This document shows, piece by piece, positions 23,240 through 35,300 of a stretch of 64,000 nt of DNA. The notes below the pieces were generated by a model. That model searched no databases, was not told the DNA's origin, and saw nothing but the letters and a program-made list of their open reading frames with translations. Location: NCBI GenBank assembly GCA_951812925.1, contig OX638372.1, positions 45,320,245 through 45,384,244 of the forward strand, written 5' to 3'. The translations under genes and the position numbers were made by a program. Position 1 is the first letter of the stretch; each line of letters opens with the position of its first letter. This stretch comes from Calliopum simillimum (taxonomy: Eukaryota; Arthropoda; Insecta; Diptera; Lauxaniidae).

Positions 23240-26200
23240 GTTAAGAACTGCGCTCTCCGTACTGAGCCAAAAAATGTCACTTGGGCGTCCCCAACGTTAG
23301 GTTAAAAACGAAAAAAAATACTTTTTTTGAAATTGCCTTGCAGAATTGCTTCGGATTTGATTTATTTAAAATTTACTCGTTTAAACCACGTTAAAGTTTA
23401 ATATTTTTATAGCCACTACTGTGTTTTAGTTTTAATAAGCGCGTCGTTTAAAATATTATTGGCAAAATAGAAATAAATTTCGCATCAAAAAACAAAACAA
23501 AAGAAAAACTATAATCCACAGGTGAAGTTTCTTTTTAATGTATGCGTGTGTTTCAAAGTGCTCGTTGGCCGATTTTTATATGTCCGCGTGTGCTTTATAT
23601 TTTAACTGAATTTAAATCATAAAAAATTACCATTGGCACGCATATACCATTTCGATATTGTCACCACCACCACCAAACAGAAACCGTCATGTGTGTGTGA
23701 GTATGTGTGGTTTTTATTGCCGACTTGAATTTCGGACAAGCATTTTGAGAGCAATTAAATAAATCGTAATACAAAAAAGGTGCCCAATTAAATTAATTTA
23801 TTAAATGTCATCAAAATAAATTTTGAAATTATAATTTGTGATAAAATGCGTATGACACAATTTAGATGTTGACTGAAATGGATTATTGGTCTATTTTCGG
23901 TTGAAATTTCAAAATGGAAAAAAGGTTTTAATGTTTGATTAAATAATAAATAAAGAGAAATATTTAAAGTATTTTTAATTTTTTTATTTTAGGTTTACTG
24001 TACAATTGTTTTCATTGGAAAAAAGTTAATTTTCCCTTGGAACATCACATAGAACACAACGAATATTTGCGCAACATTTCAGTGTCCTCGTGAGGACGTT
24101 AATAAAATCCAAACAGACTACATAACTCATTGTGTTGTTTGCTTAAATTTTTGCTATTTTTGTTTCTTTTCAATTTGAATTGTATCTACTTACGAGTATG
24201 AGTATACACAAGTACGGCAGTCTATCTGGTGACGTACTGAATCATCCATATGCAAGCATACAAATTAAAAATATTTCCAAGCGAAAAATGCATAGTGCAT
24301 GTACAAGTCGTGGATTTATTTCTGTTTCGTTGTAGCAAAATGCGTAACGCAGTGGAGCAACATTTGGAATTTTTATTTATGTTTATTGTTTTTGTATCTC
24401 TTTTTGTTTATTTTGCACACTCGGTTTAACTTTAATCTGAGCATGTCAAAAAAAAAACATGTCTTTAACCTTTTGGTTTTTTTCCTAATTAACAAGTCTT
24501 TTTTAATTTCTTATTGCGTTCGCGTGGATTTCCATTGAATCAAGCTTTGTTTGCATTATGCATGGAACTTGGAACTTACGATTAATTGGAAAAAAAAATA
24601 TTGGTAGAAGGAGTACTTTTGGGAATATTTTTCCCAACAAAATTCCTATAATATTTTTTTATGTTTTGTTGCAGTTTTATCACACATATTCCTTAGATAA
24701 TTCTAAGCATTTTATGCCATATACACTTTTTTCGTAAGATGCGTTGTTTTTCTCTAATGCTGAAAAAAGACTTGCACGACATCACTATATTGTTAATAAC
24801 TTTTGAACCAATATCGATTACCCCAAGTTTTTTTCTATGATATAGTTTCTTGACAAGTGGAGAGTGCCCACATATTTTTTTTAGTTTTCTCAGAGGCGGA
24901 GAAGTTACTTTAGTTTTATGTGCCTATTTGAAATAATGATTTTCAATAATAAATTAAAAATTTTGGTCCAAAAAAAAAAGTACCATGTTATTTCCCGACC
25001 TACGCTAAATATCTCTAAAAAAAACATTTTTTGCAAAATCTTTCTTAGTTGTCAGAAAACATCATTTTGTTAAAGCGTTTTTTACGTTTAATTTCTTAGG
25101 TGGCTCACTTGAGAAATTCTATGCCACATGTGTTATATCAAAGTGTTTGTATGGATCTCAGCTATAGGTTAAAAGGCATAAATCCACCACTCGGGTGATT
25201 ACTATTGAGCCGAATGTCATAAAAGGCGAAAAATATCACTTTTTTTGGGAATTTTGTGCTCTAACTTGCCGGAAATGCATTTAAAAGGACCAATTTGTTG
25301 GTAAAAGTTGTAGATATAGATGAGACAAACAAAACCCTATCATCAGATGCAATAAAACTTAATTTGCTTAAGAGATATATCAAAAAAACCACATAGTTCA
25401 AGGTCCAAAATTCAAACGGCCTTTTCTCGAAAACTAGAGCCAACTTGAACAAAATGGGCCAAATGGTCTTTTTTTTACCTATATTTTCACCCCGCAGCGT
25501 CAGATCCGAGTTAACTTTTTTCGACCAAATTTTGTTCCACAGTGTAATTCGTTCAATTTTTAATATTAAATGAAAGGATATTTTTTATTGCTTGAAAGCG
25601 AAAAAAAAAATGGTCTCTGGAAAAGGATAAGGCGATACAAGAATCGGGAAAGTCGTGGCAAGAGATCAAAGTTATCGTAAGGGATCAATACAAATGGAGA
25701 CGTTTCATGTTGGCCCTATGCTCCTCCTAGGAGTTAAAGGAGAATACATACATACATTATGGAAATTCGCTTGGAGTCATTTGAAAACTATATCAATTGA
25801 AGAGCTGAGTAGATGAACAATGTTCATTGCAAATGTAAAGTAACATTTTCAAAGAAATTGAGGTATTCGGGTGGAAAGACATTTTAAGATATGCATTATA
25901 TATTGGACGTTCATTGGTTTTTCTAATTCTTATCATTAAGTAGCTTTTAGTGGATGAACATGTTATGTACACAGTAGTCCTATTGCAAAAATAAAAATAG
26001 AAAATACCTTGCTCCCAGGGGCTAAAAAGTTTTCTATTGGTGTAAGTATCAAGCATAAAAATTTTAGTCCTGATCGGAAAATATTTGACCGTGCCCCCGG
26101 GCCGATGAAGGTTGGAAAAGCACTATTCATATGAAAATATGTGGCGTTAATCGAAAGAATTAGTTCTACCTTTGAAACTATTCGAAATAGGTGTATGAAG

Positions 26201-27390
26201 CTTTGGTCAAAATTACCAAATTTATGATTTTCCAAAGTTTTAAGATTTCATGATTATCGAGTTTTTCATGTAAAAAAAAAAATTTTAAGCTAAAATTAAT
26301 AACACAGGCCTGCAAATTCGCAACTTTTTTTTTCTCTCGATTTTCAAGCCAATTATGGTGGTTTGGGACCTCCTAATCACGAATCTGAACTTGGTTTATT
26401 CCCATCAAGTCAGGATTTTGAGATATTTCAATTTTCATAACTTCAAAAATAATGAAAAATCGTGTGTTTTTCACAGTTATTTTAAAATTTCTGAATATTT
26501 TGACGTGATTGAGCAATTTTGTCATCAGATTTGAGCTCAACATCCAAAAATACATTTTAAATCACTCTCGTAATTTTAGTAGGGGTACCCTTATTCGTCT
26601 GTACAGCATTTGAAAACTTCTTAGTTCAATCGTTTGTACTCCTCAGTTCCACGCATTAAATACTCAACATAATTAAACCGTTCTTGCACCATATATTTTT
26701 TTGATTTTTTTGGTGCTCCCCTTACGATCGATATAGTTGCTATGCATAATATTTATCCAGACATCAAGTTTCATAATGCAGGTAAAGTAAGTAGATATTG
26801 GTTTTTTTTTTTTTGTGTGTTTTCTTTATATACCTAGCGCACCGTACTTTTATTCAATTCACCTCCATTATCAAAGCAAATCTGTCGGAGTATCAGCCGG
26901 ATATATGGTGTTAATATAGTTTCAATATATCTACTGGCATAGGCGTAGGAGCGACTCAAATAAAATTTCCAATTCATCTCCCATTTCAACATTAATCATG
27001 GCTATCTATTTTTTTTAATGTTATCATAATGTTATATCAAGTAGGCCGAACCTTAACACGTCTTCTATTAGATGAAATGGGTTAACGTTATGCTAGAAAA
27101 ATCGTTATACCTCAAGAACTAATATAAGTTCCACTCCAAATTTAAGGGATACTTAAAAAGAACTGAATAGAGAGCTTATGCTAAAATTTTAAGAAGAAGC
27201 AAGACACCAACATTAACAAAAATATTAAAAAGATGCAATTAGTTATCTACATTTTGCATTATAACCACTTTTCCATATATTTAATAGTTTCTGAGATAAA
27301 TGCATTACAAAAAAAAAATGTTTTTCGGAATCATAAAACTTCATATGAAAAATCATAGTTTTGGTAGTTTTGACCAAAAATAAAAAAAAA
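23240..27390. other. Gene-free AT-rich DNA
   Basis: No exon or RNA gene could be supported over about 4 kb. Open frames such as the minus-strand ones near 25793-26235 lack any recognisable motif. Only the half fold-back core near 24690-24750 was identified. Confidence 0.4.
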
Positions 27391-27401
27391 ATTAAGTACT
27401 A

Positions 27402-28320
27402 GGTGTACAAATATGAAACCGGTAATGACATCAAGCGGTCGATAGCCGTATATGTATGAGCTTCCGAACCGTACCAAATGTCTTAATTGTTCATTCTGTC
27501 ATCTGTCAACAATATTCAGTTCACAATTTGTCAAGTTTCTCACAACAACGCATTTTTTCCGCTCGTAAAGATGTCGAATTTTGTGCCTGAAAACTCTCAT
27601 TTGTGGGAAGCATTGATTTTCTGTTTCCATTTAAAGAAAAACGCTTTTGAATCGCATCGAATCATTACTGGCGATGAAAAGTGGACTTATTTCAACAATC
27701 CCAAACGAAAAAAATCATATTTGAGCCCCGGCCAACGACCCAAATCAACGCCAAGACCAAATCGCTTCGGCCGAAAGACAATACTGTGTATTTTCTGGGA
27801 TCAGCGTGGTGTTATTTGGTGTGAGCTACTAAAACCAGGTGAAACAGTTACTGGTGCACGCTACCATCAACAATTGATCGCTTTGAACCGTGCTATACGT
27901 CAGAAGAGGCCCGAATTTCAACTTCGCCATGACAAAATTGTATTCCAAGATGACAACGCATCGCCACATCGAGCAGCGGTCAATAAAAACTTGGTAGAAT
28001 CGTACAACTGGGAGCCCCTGCCCCACCCGCCGTACTCACCGGACCTGGCGCCATCCGATTACTATTTGTTTTCATCGATGGGACACGCACTCAACGATTC
28101 GCACTTCAATTCTTACGAGGAAGTCCAAAAATGGCTCGATGAATGGATAGCCTCAAAAAACGAAAAATTTTTTTTGGCGAGGAATCCATAAATTACCTGA
28201 AAGATGGGAAAGATGTGTAGCTAGCGAGGGGAATCACTTTGAAGATTAAATTTGCAACCATTTTCGCAAAATAAACGTGTTTTTTTTAAATAAAAATTAC
28301 TGGTTTCATATTTGTACACC
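27402..28320 (+). mobile_element. mariner element with internal deletion
   Basis: Terminal inverted repeats GGTGTACAAATATGAAACCG and its inverse (one difference, ...ACCAGTAAT against ...ACCGGTAAT) are flanked by TA at 27400-27401 and 28321-28322. The length of 919 bp is below the usual 1.3 kb. Ends, spacing and the TA duplication are intact, so it may be movable in trans if a matching transposase exists. It ends about 740 bp before the Cyp4g15 TATA box. Confidence 0.92.
27571..28249 (+). pseudogene. mariner transposase, N-terminal deletion and frameshift
   Basis: The frame from ATG 27571 starts MSNFVPENSHLWEALIFCFH and jumps in frame at about residue 27 to SHRIITGDEKW, so most of the HTH DNA-binding region (roughly 100-120 residues in relatives) is gone. 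All three catalytic Asp blocks remain: TGDEKW, QDDNASPH and YSPDLAPSDYYLF (D,D34D mariner spacing by family). Near 28172, in a T run, the frame shifts. The other frame continues FFWRGIHKLPERWERCVASEGNHFED to a stop at 28247-28249, while the uncorrected frame stops at 28191. The product would lack DNA binding and a normal C-terminus. Confidence 0.88.
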
Positions 28321-28324
28321 TACT

Positions 28325-29062
28325 TACTCAATAATTTTTAACAGAGAATCATTTAAAAAGTGTAAAACTAAAATCTATTTTCCAAATGCGGCTCTCACGA
28401 ATAATACCCCATTTATGAGTCAAAAAAAGTATAAGATTTAAGGACAGCTCCTAAAAGAAAATAATTAAAACCAGATAATTAATAAGTTTTCTGGATAATG
28501 AGTATTTCTTTATATTTACTATACACAAATCCCAACATTCATACAAATGAATACAATCAAATGCTTAAAAAATACGCATTTGAATGTTCTGCAATACCTC
28601 AAGTCATATCGTATTAAATAACTTTTGGTTCCGCACTTTTTGAAACTTTTTTTTATTATTCTCCCATTCAAATCACAACTGCGAGTCATTCGACTCTAAT
28701 TGTATTTTCACCATAAAAATTAAATATATAGTTGCTATAAAAAGAGAGAGAGAAAGAGAGTGAGAGTGTTAGAGAAATGCTTTCAAAAGTTTCCACTGAC
28801 CGTACTAATAGTAAGTGAAGTTTTACCATAATAATTTAGACAAAGTTGTTGAAGCACTTGGTTTCACTCTCGTTACTTAGCGCTCAATACGAATTTGCAA
28901 AATCAAAAGCGATAACTTTGAAACACACAAAAAAAAATAAATACAATAAAAACAACAACAGCGGCTAGCGCAAAGTATCGTTGAAATGCATAATTTTGCA
29001 CTTGTCATTTCACACTCCGAACGATATCTGGTTGCATCGGCCCCACAACGTGCATCATAGGC
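28325..29062. promoter_or_regulatory. Cyp4g15 upstream region with GAGA-type repeat
   Basis: Between the mariner end and the TATA box lies AT-rich DNA with an AG-rich run at 28741-28775 (AGAGAGAGAGAAAGAGAGTG). Such runs can bind GAGA factor in flies. A direct regulatory role is inference. Confidence 0.35.
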
Positions 29063-29070
29063 TATAAAAG
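29063..29070 (+). promoter_or_regulatory. TATA box of Cyp4g15
   Basis: TATAAAAG lies 253 bp before the start codon, with a likely transcription start about 30 bp downstream near 29093-29105 (GTGTCGTCGG). The 5' UTR would be about 220 bp and unspliced. No other TATA box was noted this close to the first exon. Confidence 0.65.
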
Positions 29071-29322
29071 CGCTTTACACCCGAACGCAGGCTTATAGTG
29101 TGTCGTCGGTTTGTGGTTATCGGTTGAATTTGAATTGGACTTTTCGGTTAAAAAAAAATAAGCGTTTCTTTTAATACAAAAAAAAAGTGTAGTGAGCAAA
29201 AAAATCGTGATAAAAGATAATAATTAAACATCAGATGGACTATAACTTTACTTTATGCGAATACTTACTCATATAGTGCAATTTGTGATTTTGTGTGAAT
29301 TTGTTTTTGTTTTTTACTCACA

Positions 29323-32300
29323 ATGACTTTGGAAGTCTTAAAAGATCCTTCACTTGTTTCACCATCAAGTGTTTTTTATTTCCTGTTGCTGCCCACGATT
29401 CTGCTATGGTTCGTTTATTGGCGACTCTCGAGGCGACATCTTTATCAGTTGGCTGACAAATTGCCAGGACCAAAAGGATTACCAATAGTTGGTCATTTAT
29501 TTGATGTTGTCGGACCAGCTTCGTGTGAGTGTTATTTTTGATTTGTGCTATGGACTTTTAAAGCAACAATAAAAAATTTAAAAAGTGTTACTCAATTCAT
29601 AACAAAAAAAAACAAAATGGTGCCAACAATTTTAAAATTTGTATATGAAGCACTCCATGCCAAGTGTACCAGCTCAAATTTTTTTTTCTCCGATTTCGCT
29701 CAAGTTGGCAATATGGTAGATCCGGTGTGCAAGAACAACAATCCGGGAGGATTTGGTCCTAGTACCATTTGTGGTTAAAATACAGGGTGTTGAAGTTGGC
29801 GTTTTTAGTCATTTTCATGAAAAGGGTGTTTTTTCAAAAATTTATAGCTTACACTAAAGTTTGTAAATTGATAGATCTAAGTTAATGGTCCCATTCATTT
29901 TGAAGTGTTCTTTTTATAAAAAATATTTCTTGGTGAAAAAAATTATTTTTCACCAAAATTTTTTACACTTAAAAATACTTTTGTATTTTTTTTTAAAAAA
30001 GCCCCCTTAGATTTTTTTTAAAAGTACTTTAAATTAAAGCATAATTTATAAGCTTTAAAATGATGTATGACTCAAGATGGGATTCGGACGCTAAATGGGA
30101 TTTTTTGGCTTTTGCACGCCTGCGGAAGGCAAAAATCTTTTTTTACTCAAGAGGAAAGCATCTTACAAAAAAAGTGTACAGGGCAAAAAATGCTTAGAAT
30201 CGTCCAATCAATACGTGAGATTTTTTTGGATTTTTTTTGGAAACTTTTTTATTAATAATTTTTGAAATTTTTGTTTTTGACATTTTTTTCAAAAATTACA
30301 AAATTTTTTTTTTTAACTTTCCAAAAAATTCCCAAAAAATTTCACACTTATTTCCTTGATGATTCTAAGCATTTTATGCCTAGTACACTTTTTTCGTAAG
30401 ATGCTTTCCTCTTGAGTAAAATAAGATTTTTGACTTCCGCGGGCGTTCAAAAGCCAAAAACTCCCATTTAGCGTCCGAATCCCATCTTGAGTCATACATC
30501 ATTTTAAAGCTTATAAATTATGCTTTAATTTAAAGTACTTTTTAAAAAAACCAAAGGGGGTGTTTTTTAAAAAAAATTTAAAAGTATTTTTAAGTGTAAA
30601 AAATTTTGGTGAAATAACATTTTTTTTCACCAAAAAATATTTTTTATGAAAAGAACATTTTAAATTGAATAGGACCAGTAACTTAGATTTATCAATTTAC
30701 AAACTTTAGTGTAAGCTATAAATTTTTGAAAAAACATCCTTTTAATGAAAATGACTAAAAACGCCAACTTCAACGCCTGTATTTTAACAACAAACGGATC
30801 TACCATATTGCCAAATTTGAGCGAAATCGGTGAAATAAAAAATTTGAGCTGGTACACTTGGTATTATTTCCACCACACAAAGGAAAATAAATGAAACAAT
30901 AAAAAATTTGAATGAAATCTCCCTAACTTATTTTGATTTAATTGGGGTCGGTGATTCCGAATATGGTTACCGTTTTATTCTTTTAAATCTGTGATTCGAG
31001 ATATCCTCATAAGTGTAAAAAAAGATTATTTCAAGCCTTAATTTTCCTTTTTAAACCTTACTTTCTTTCTTTCTGTCCAATGAGATCACAACATTTCCAG
31101 ATATCTTCCATTGAAGTAAATGTATCGCAACTCTATATAAAGGACTAACTGAAATTTGTATGAAAACGAGGTATCTTACTTCAATGGAAGTGTAATGATC
31201 CAATTTGAAAATCATAAAGCGAAAGTTTAATGAGGACAATTAGGACTATTCGATGCCGTTGACGAAACTTAGCTAATGTCATATGTCTGAATATTGCGTT
31301 TTCTGCACTTTAAATCAAGGATTACTCGGATCATAGAACTGATAGAGAAAAACGGTTGCCGGATTCGGAATCAGCAACCGCAAATTAAACACAAAAAATA
31401 ATTGGTAAAAGATTTTATAACCTTTTTCTTTAGAAATATTCCATCATAAAGTTTTTCTTAATGCAGCATATTTCGACTGAAATTTTTTTTCGTCACCTAG
31501 TGGGTGTAAATCAAAGCACAACATAAAGTTAAAAAAACTGTTACGTGACTTTTTAGAAAAAAATCCCGTTGCTCTCACAAGCATTTAGCGCAAAACCAAA
31601 CCTTTTGGAGAACGTTTGTTTTGTTGTTGTTTTTTCTGTAAAAAAAAATTAAAAAAAAAAAATATTATTTTGATATAATCAACTTTTAAGATTTTTCAAA
31701 AAATGGCCGGCATTTTGTAAATTTTCAAAATTTTCCAAATTTAAATGGAGATCAAAATAACATTCAAAATGCTGCGAGAATCCGAAAATAAAAATTAAAA
31801 AAATTTATTATGGACAAAATGGCGGAACTTTGAAAAAAAAAATGCATCGATTTTTCGCAAAAACACTATTGTGATACTCGGAAGTTCCATGCCCATAACT
31901 TGCAAAAAAATGTTTTTTCCCAAAACTAATAATGAGAGGTCTCTCTCTATTCTGAGCACTTAGAACAGCTCTGTAAATTTTTATTAAAATCTGAGAACCC
32001 AACTGCAATTTTTAAAAAATTTGAGATGGAAAGTGTCACATAAATATATTGTTCTAGAGAATGTGCTTGTTCATTTACCGAAATGGAGATATTAGTGGCT
32101 TCATAAGCTGAGAAACAAACAATAACCTCTTGGTTGATATGCCTGTATATTAGTGATGAGCAAAATTAGTCTTGGTCTTGCTAATTTTACGAGACCAAGA
32201 CCAAGACCAAGATGCTGATATTTTTGCAAGACCAAGACTGCTTTGGAAAAATATGGTTTTGAGTACTCAATATCTCTGAAAATTTTTTCAAGACCAGGAC

Positions 32301-35300
32301 CAAGACTTAATGAGCAAGATCAAGACCAAGACACAATATCAAAACAAAGATCAAGGCTCAATGTGCAGAACAAGTCTTGGTCTTGGTTTGCTCATCACTA
32401 CTGTAAATACTAAGTTTTAAAAATCCTTAAAAAGAGCCTTTGAAGACCATAGGCCTTATCAGGAATTAGTTGATAAAAACTGTTAATCAAAGTTAGTAGG
32501 GGAGCCCATGGTGATTAAAATACGAAAATCCTTTTTCGACTAGTCCCATCGAAATACAAATCCAGATAAGTTTTAGACTGAGGTATAGGACATTACCATT
32601 AATTAATCTGTGCTCAGATGGCAAAATCCTTTATCGATCAATTTTTGTGATTGTGATTTTTTTATTTTTTGCTAATGTCATGTCTGGGTTAAATGCTTCA
32701 AATTGCAAAAAAATCTATTTTGATCAATTGGTGGAAATGATTTGATTGCAGATTTAGGGCCAATTTCACAATGTTCAGTTAAGCCTTAACTAGAACTTTA
32801 TCTGGAACTTTGACATTAAATTTCATACAAAATTTGTATTTACCTGGAAGTTAAGTTTTAACTGAACATTGTGAAATTGGCCCTTACTCGTAGATAAAAT
32901 TATATGTTTATAACAATTCAGAATTCTTACATAAATTTCTCATATATGTTTTAACTAACTATTTACATGCATATTTTTGTAGCTGTTTTCAAAACTGTCA
33001 TACGCAAAAGTAAAGAATTTGAACACATCGCCAAAATGTGGATTGGTCCAAAATTAGTGGTATTTATTTATGACCCACGTGATGTAGAAATTTTACTAAG
33101 CAGCTCAGTTTACATCGACAAAGCATCGGAATACAAATTTTTCAAGCCATGGCTGGGCGATGGATTACTCATAAGTACAGGTAAATAAATTTTAATAAAT
33201 TTTTTATTTTTGTATTGATAGCAAGTATTTAAGTTAAAAATTAGTATTTCACGAATAAAATATTAAATATTTATTCCCCTTTAGAAATTATTGCCGCATT
33301 ATTTTCTTGGAATTTCTGTCAACTGTATAAAATATTGAAAATGTTTTTCTTAAAACATAAATCTTTTACTAAATAATTTTTAGTTTTCAAAACAATTTCT
33401 TAATTAGATCTTTCCAGTAAAAGTTCTATACATTTGTTTTCCCATGGAAATAGAAAACAAGTAAAAATGTTATGCTTGGCTTGGCCAAAAATTTAATACC
33501 CTACACTTTATTAAGAATAAAAGTTTGCGTGAAATTTTTAAAATTGGATTAAAAACATTGTGAGGTAAAAACTCGTATAAGCTATCATCTGCGAATTCGA
33601 AGAGCTTTTCCCAAATTTGTAAAAAAAAATTACTTCAATTAAATCACCTTTAATTTTTAGATTTTTTCTCAAATGAGATCTTAAAAGAATTACCTAACGC
33701 GATAATAATTTCGTTCACAAATATTGATCGAAATTTGTTACATATGCCTAAGGGTGGTCTAAAATTTTAAAATTTTTGGAATTGCTTTTATAAATGTTAA
33801 TGATGATAAAAAAAATATTTTTTTTTTGTTTTTGGTTTTTTGTAAACTTTTCAAACTCTGTTTGAAGAGACGTTTTTGATTCCAAATTTGAGTAATATTT
33901 TTTATCTAAAGAAGGGAACAGAAAGAACTTACAAACCTTATATATAAGTCTACATCATACAGGTGAGTAGCCTAGTTGTCTAATGTTTGTAAATTATGTA
34001 TCCCGGGTTCGCCTCCTACCACCTTTGAGTGTATTGTTTTTTTTTTTTTCTTTCTTTTGTTTTTAATTACAAATAAGCGCAAAAATTTTTTTTTTTTTAA
34101 ACGGCATTAACGTTATTAAAAGCGAATCCGTTTTGAATTTGTTTATGAAATACTTTACGTGTTCAAAACGGATCCAAGATTTTCAGAGCAATTTCACCCG
34201 CAAACGGATCCGTAACGGATAAAATATACGAGAAAGAGAAACCGTTACGTATCCGAAATGGGTCCATTTGGCACACTGGGAGACATTTGATGCATCCCAA
34301 ACCATTTTAAAAACCGAAAAGTGGTCCTGAATATGAATTGTTTGTTTTATAATTTGAACTGTTAAACAAAACTTATGGAGAAATAAATTGCAGATTCGAG
34401 TTTAGCGGCTCAAATAAAAAGTTGAACAGTTTAAATTTTAAAACACAAATTTTTTCATATTCAGGATCACTTTTCGATTTTTAAAATGGTTTGGGATGCA
34501 TCAAATATATATACTTATTTGCATCAAAGAGAACACTTTGTTGCAATTTTTTTTTTTTTTTTTTTTCATACAAATTTAAACCAGTCTATACGTAATATAA
34601 ATTAGGAAAATCATCTTTTAGCCACAACGATCTTAGATTAAATAGTGGGAAGAAAATACAACACTCACGGAAAAAATTACAACTTTCACTGTTGATTCAA
34701 TGGATATCAGTAACAATTTAGCTCCGAAGGCGAAATTATTTGAATTGACTGTGAAAAACTATTGAGTTGAAGTTATTAAATTGAATGTGATTAGTATTCA
34801 AATCAAATAATATTTTCTTTTGATTTTAAAAACATTTGATATTGATTCAAAGTAAATTTCCTTTTGATTTAAAAAACATCCGCGGTGGGTTGAAATGCAT
34901 TTTTTTTTATTTTTTTTTGTTTTGATTTAATTCTATAATTCTATATACTCACACGTTTTCGTTGAACTTTGCAAATATTGCGAAATTCTTGTCCTTATTC
35001 CCATTTTTTCGTGATACTACATGGTATGAAAAGAAGGACAAGACCTAACTATGTGCGTCACATTGTCGTATTTTCATTGAACTTCACAACTAATTTTTGA
35101 CATTGAATCAACAGAAAAGTAGTTGATTTTATAAACCAATTTTTGCCTGAGTGAAAGCTGTTTAGAAATAATAGTCTCGATCTCCTTCATTAGAAAATAA
35201 GTCCACTTTCTTTATTAAAAAAATAAGATTCAAAATAACATTAAGGCTCGTTGCTTGACAAAATGGATAACTTTTTTTGTAAACATAATTTGAATCTACT

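Noticed and set aside
25793..26235. Overlapping minus-strand ORFs of 87 and 90 codons
   Set aside because: No motif, no splice context and typical AT-rich chance frames.
27487..28191. 234-codon ORF as a functional domesticated gene
   Set aside because: It lies between intact mariner ends with TA flanks, lacks the DNA-binding region and is frameshifted near its end.
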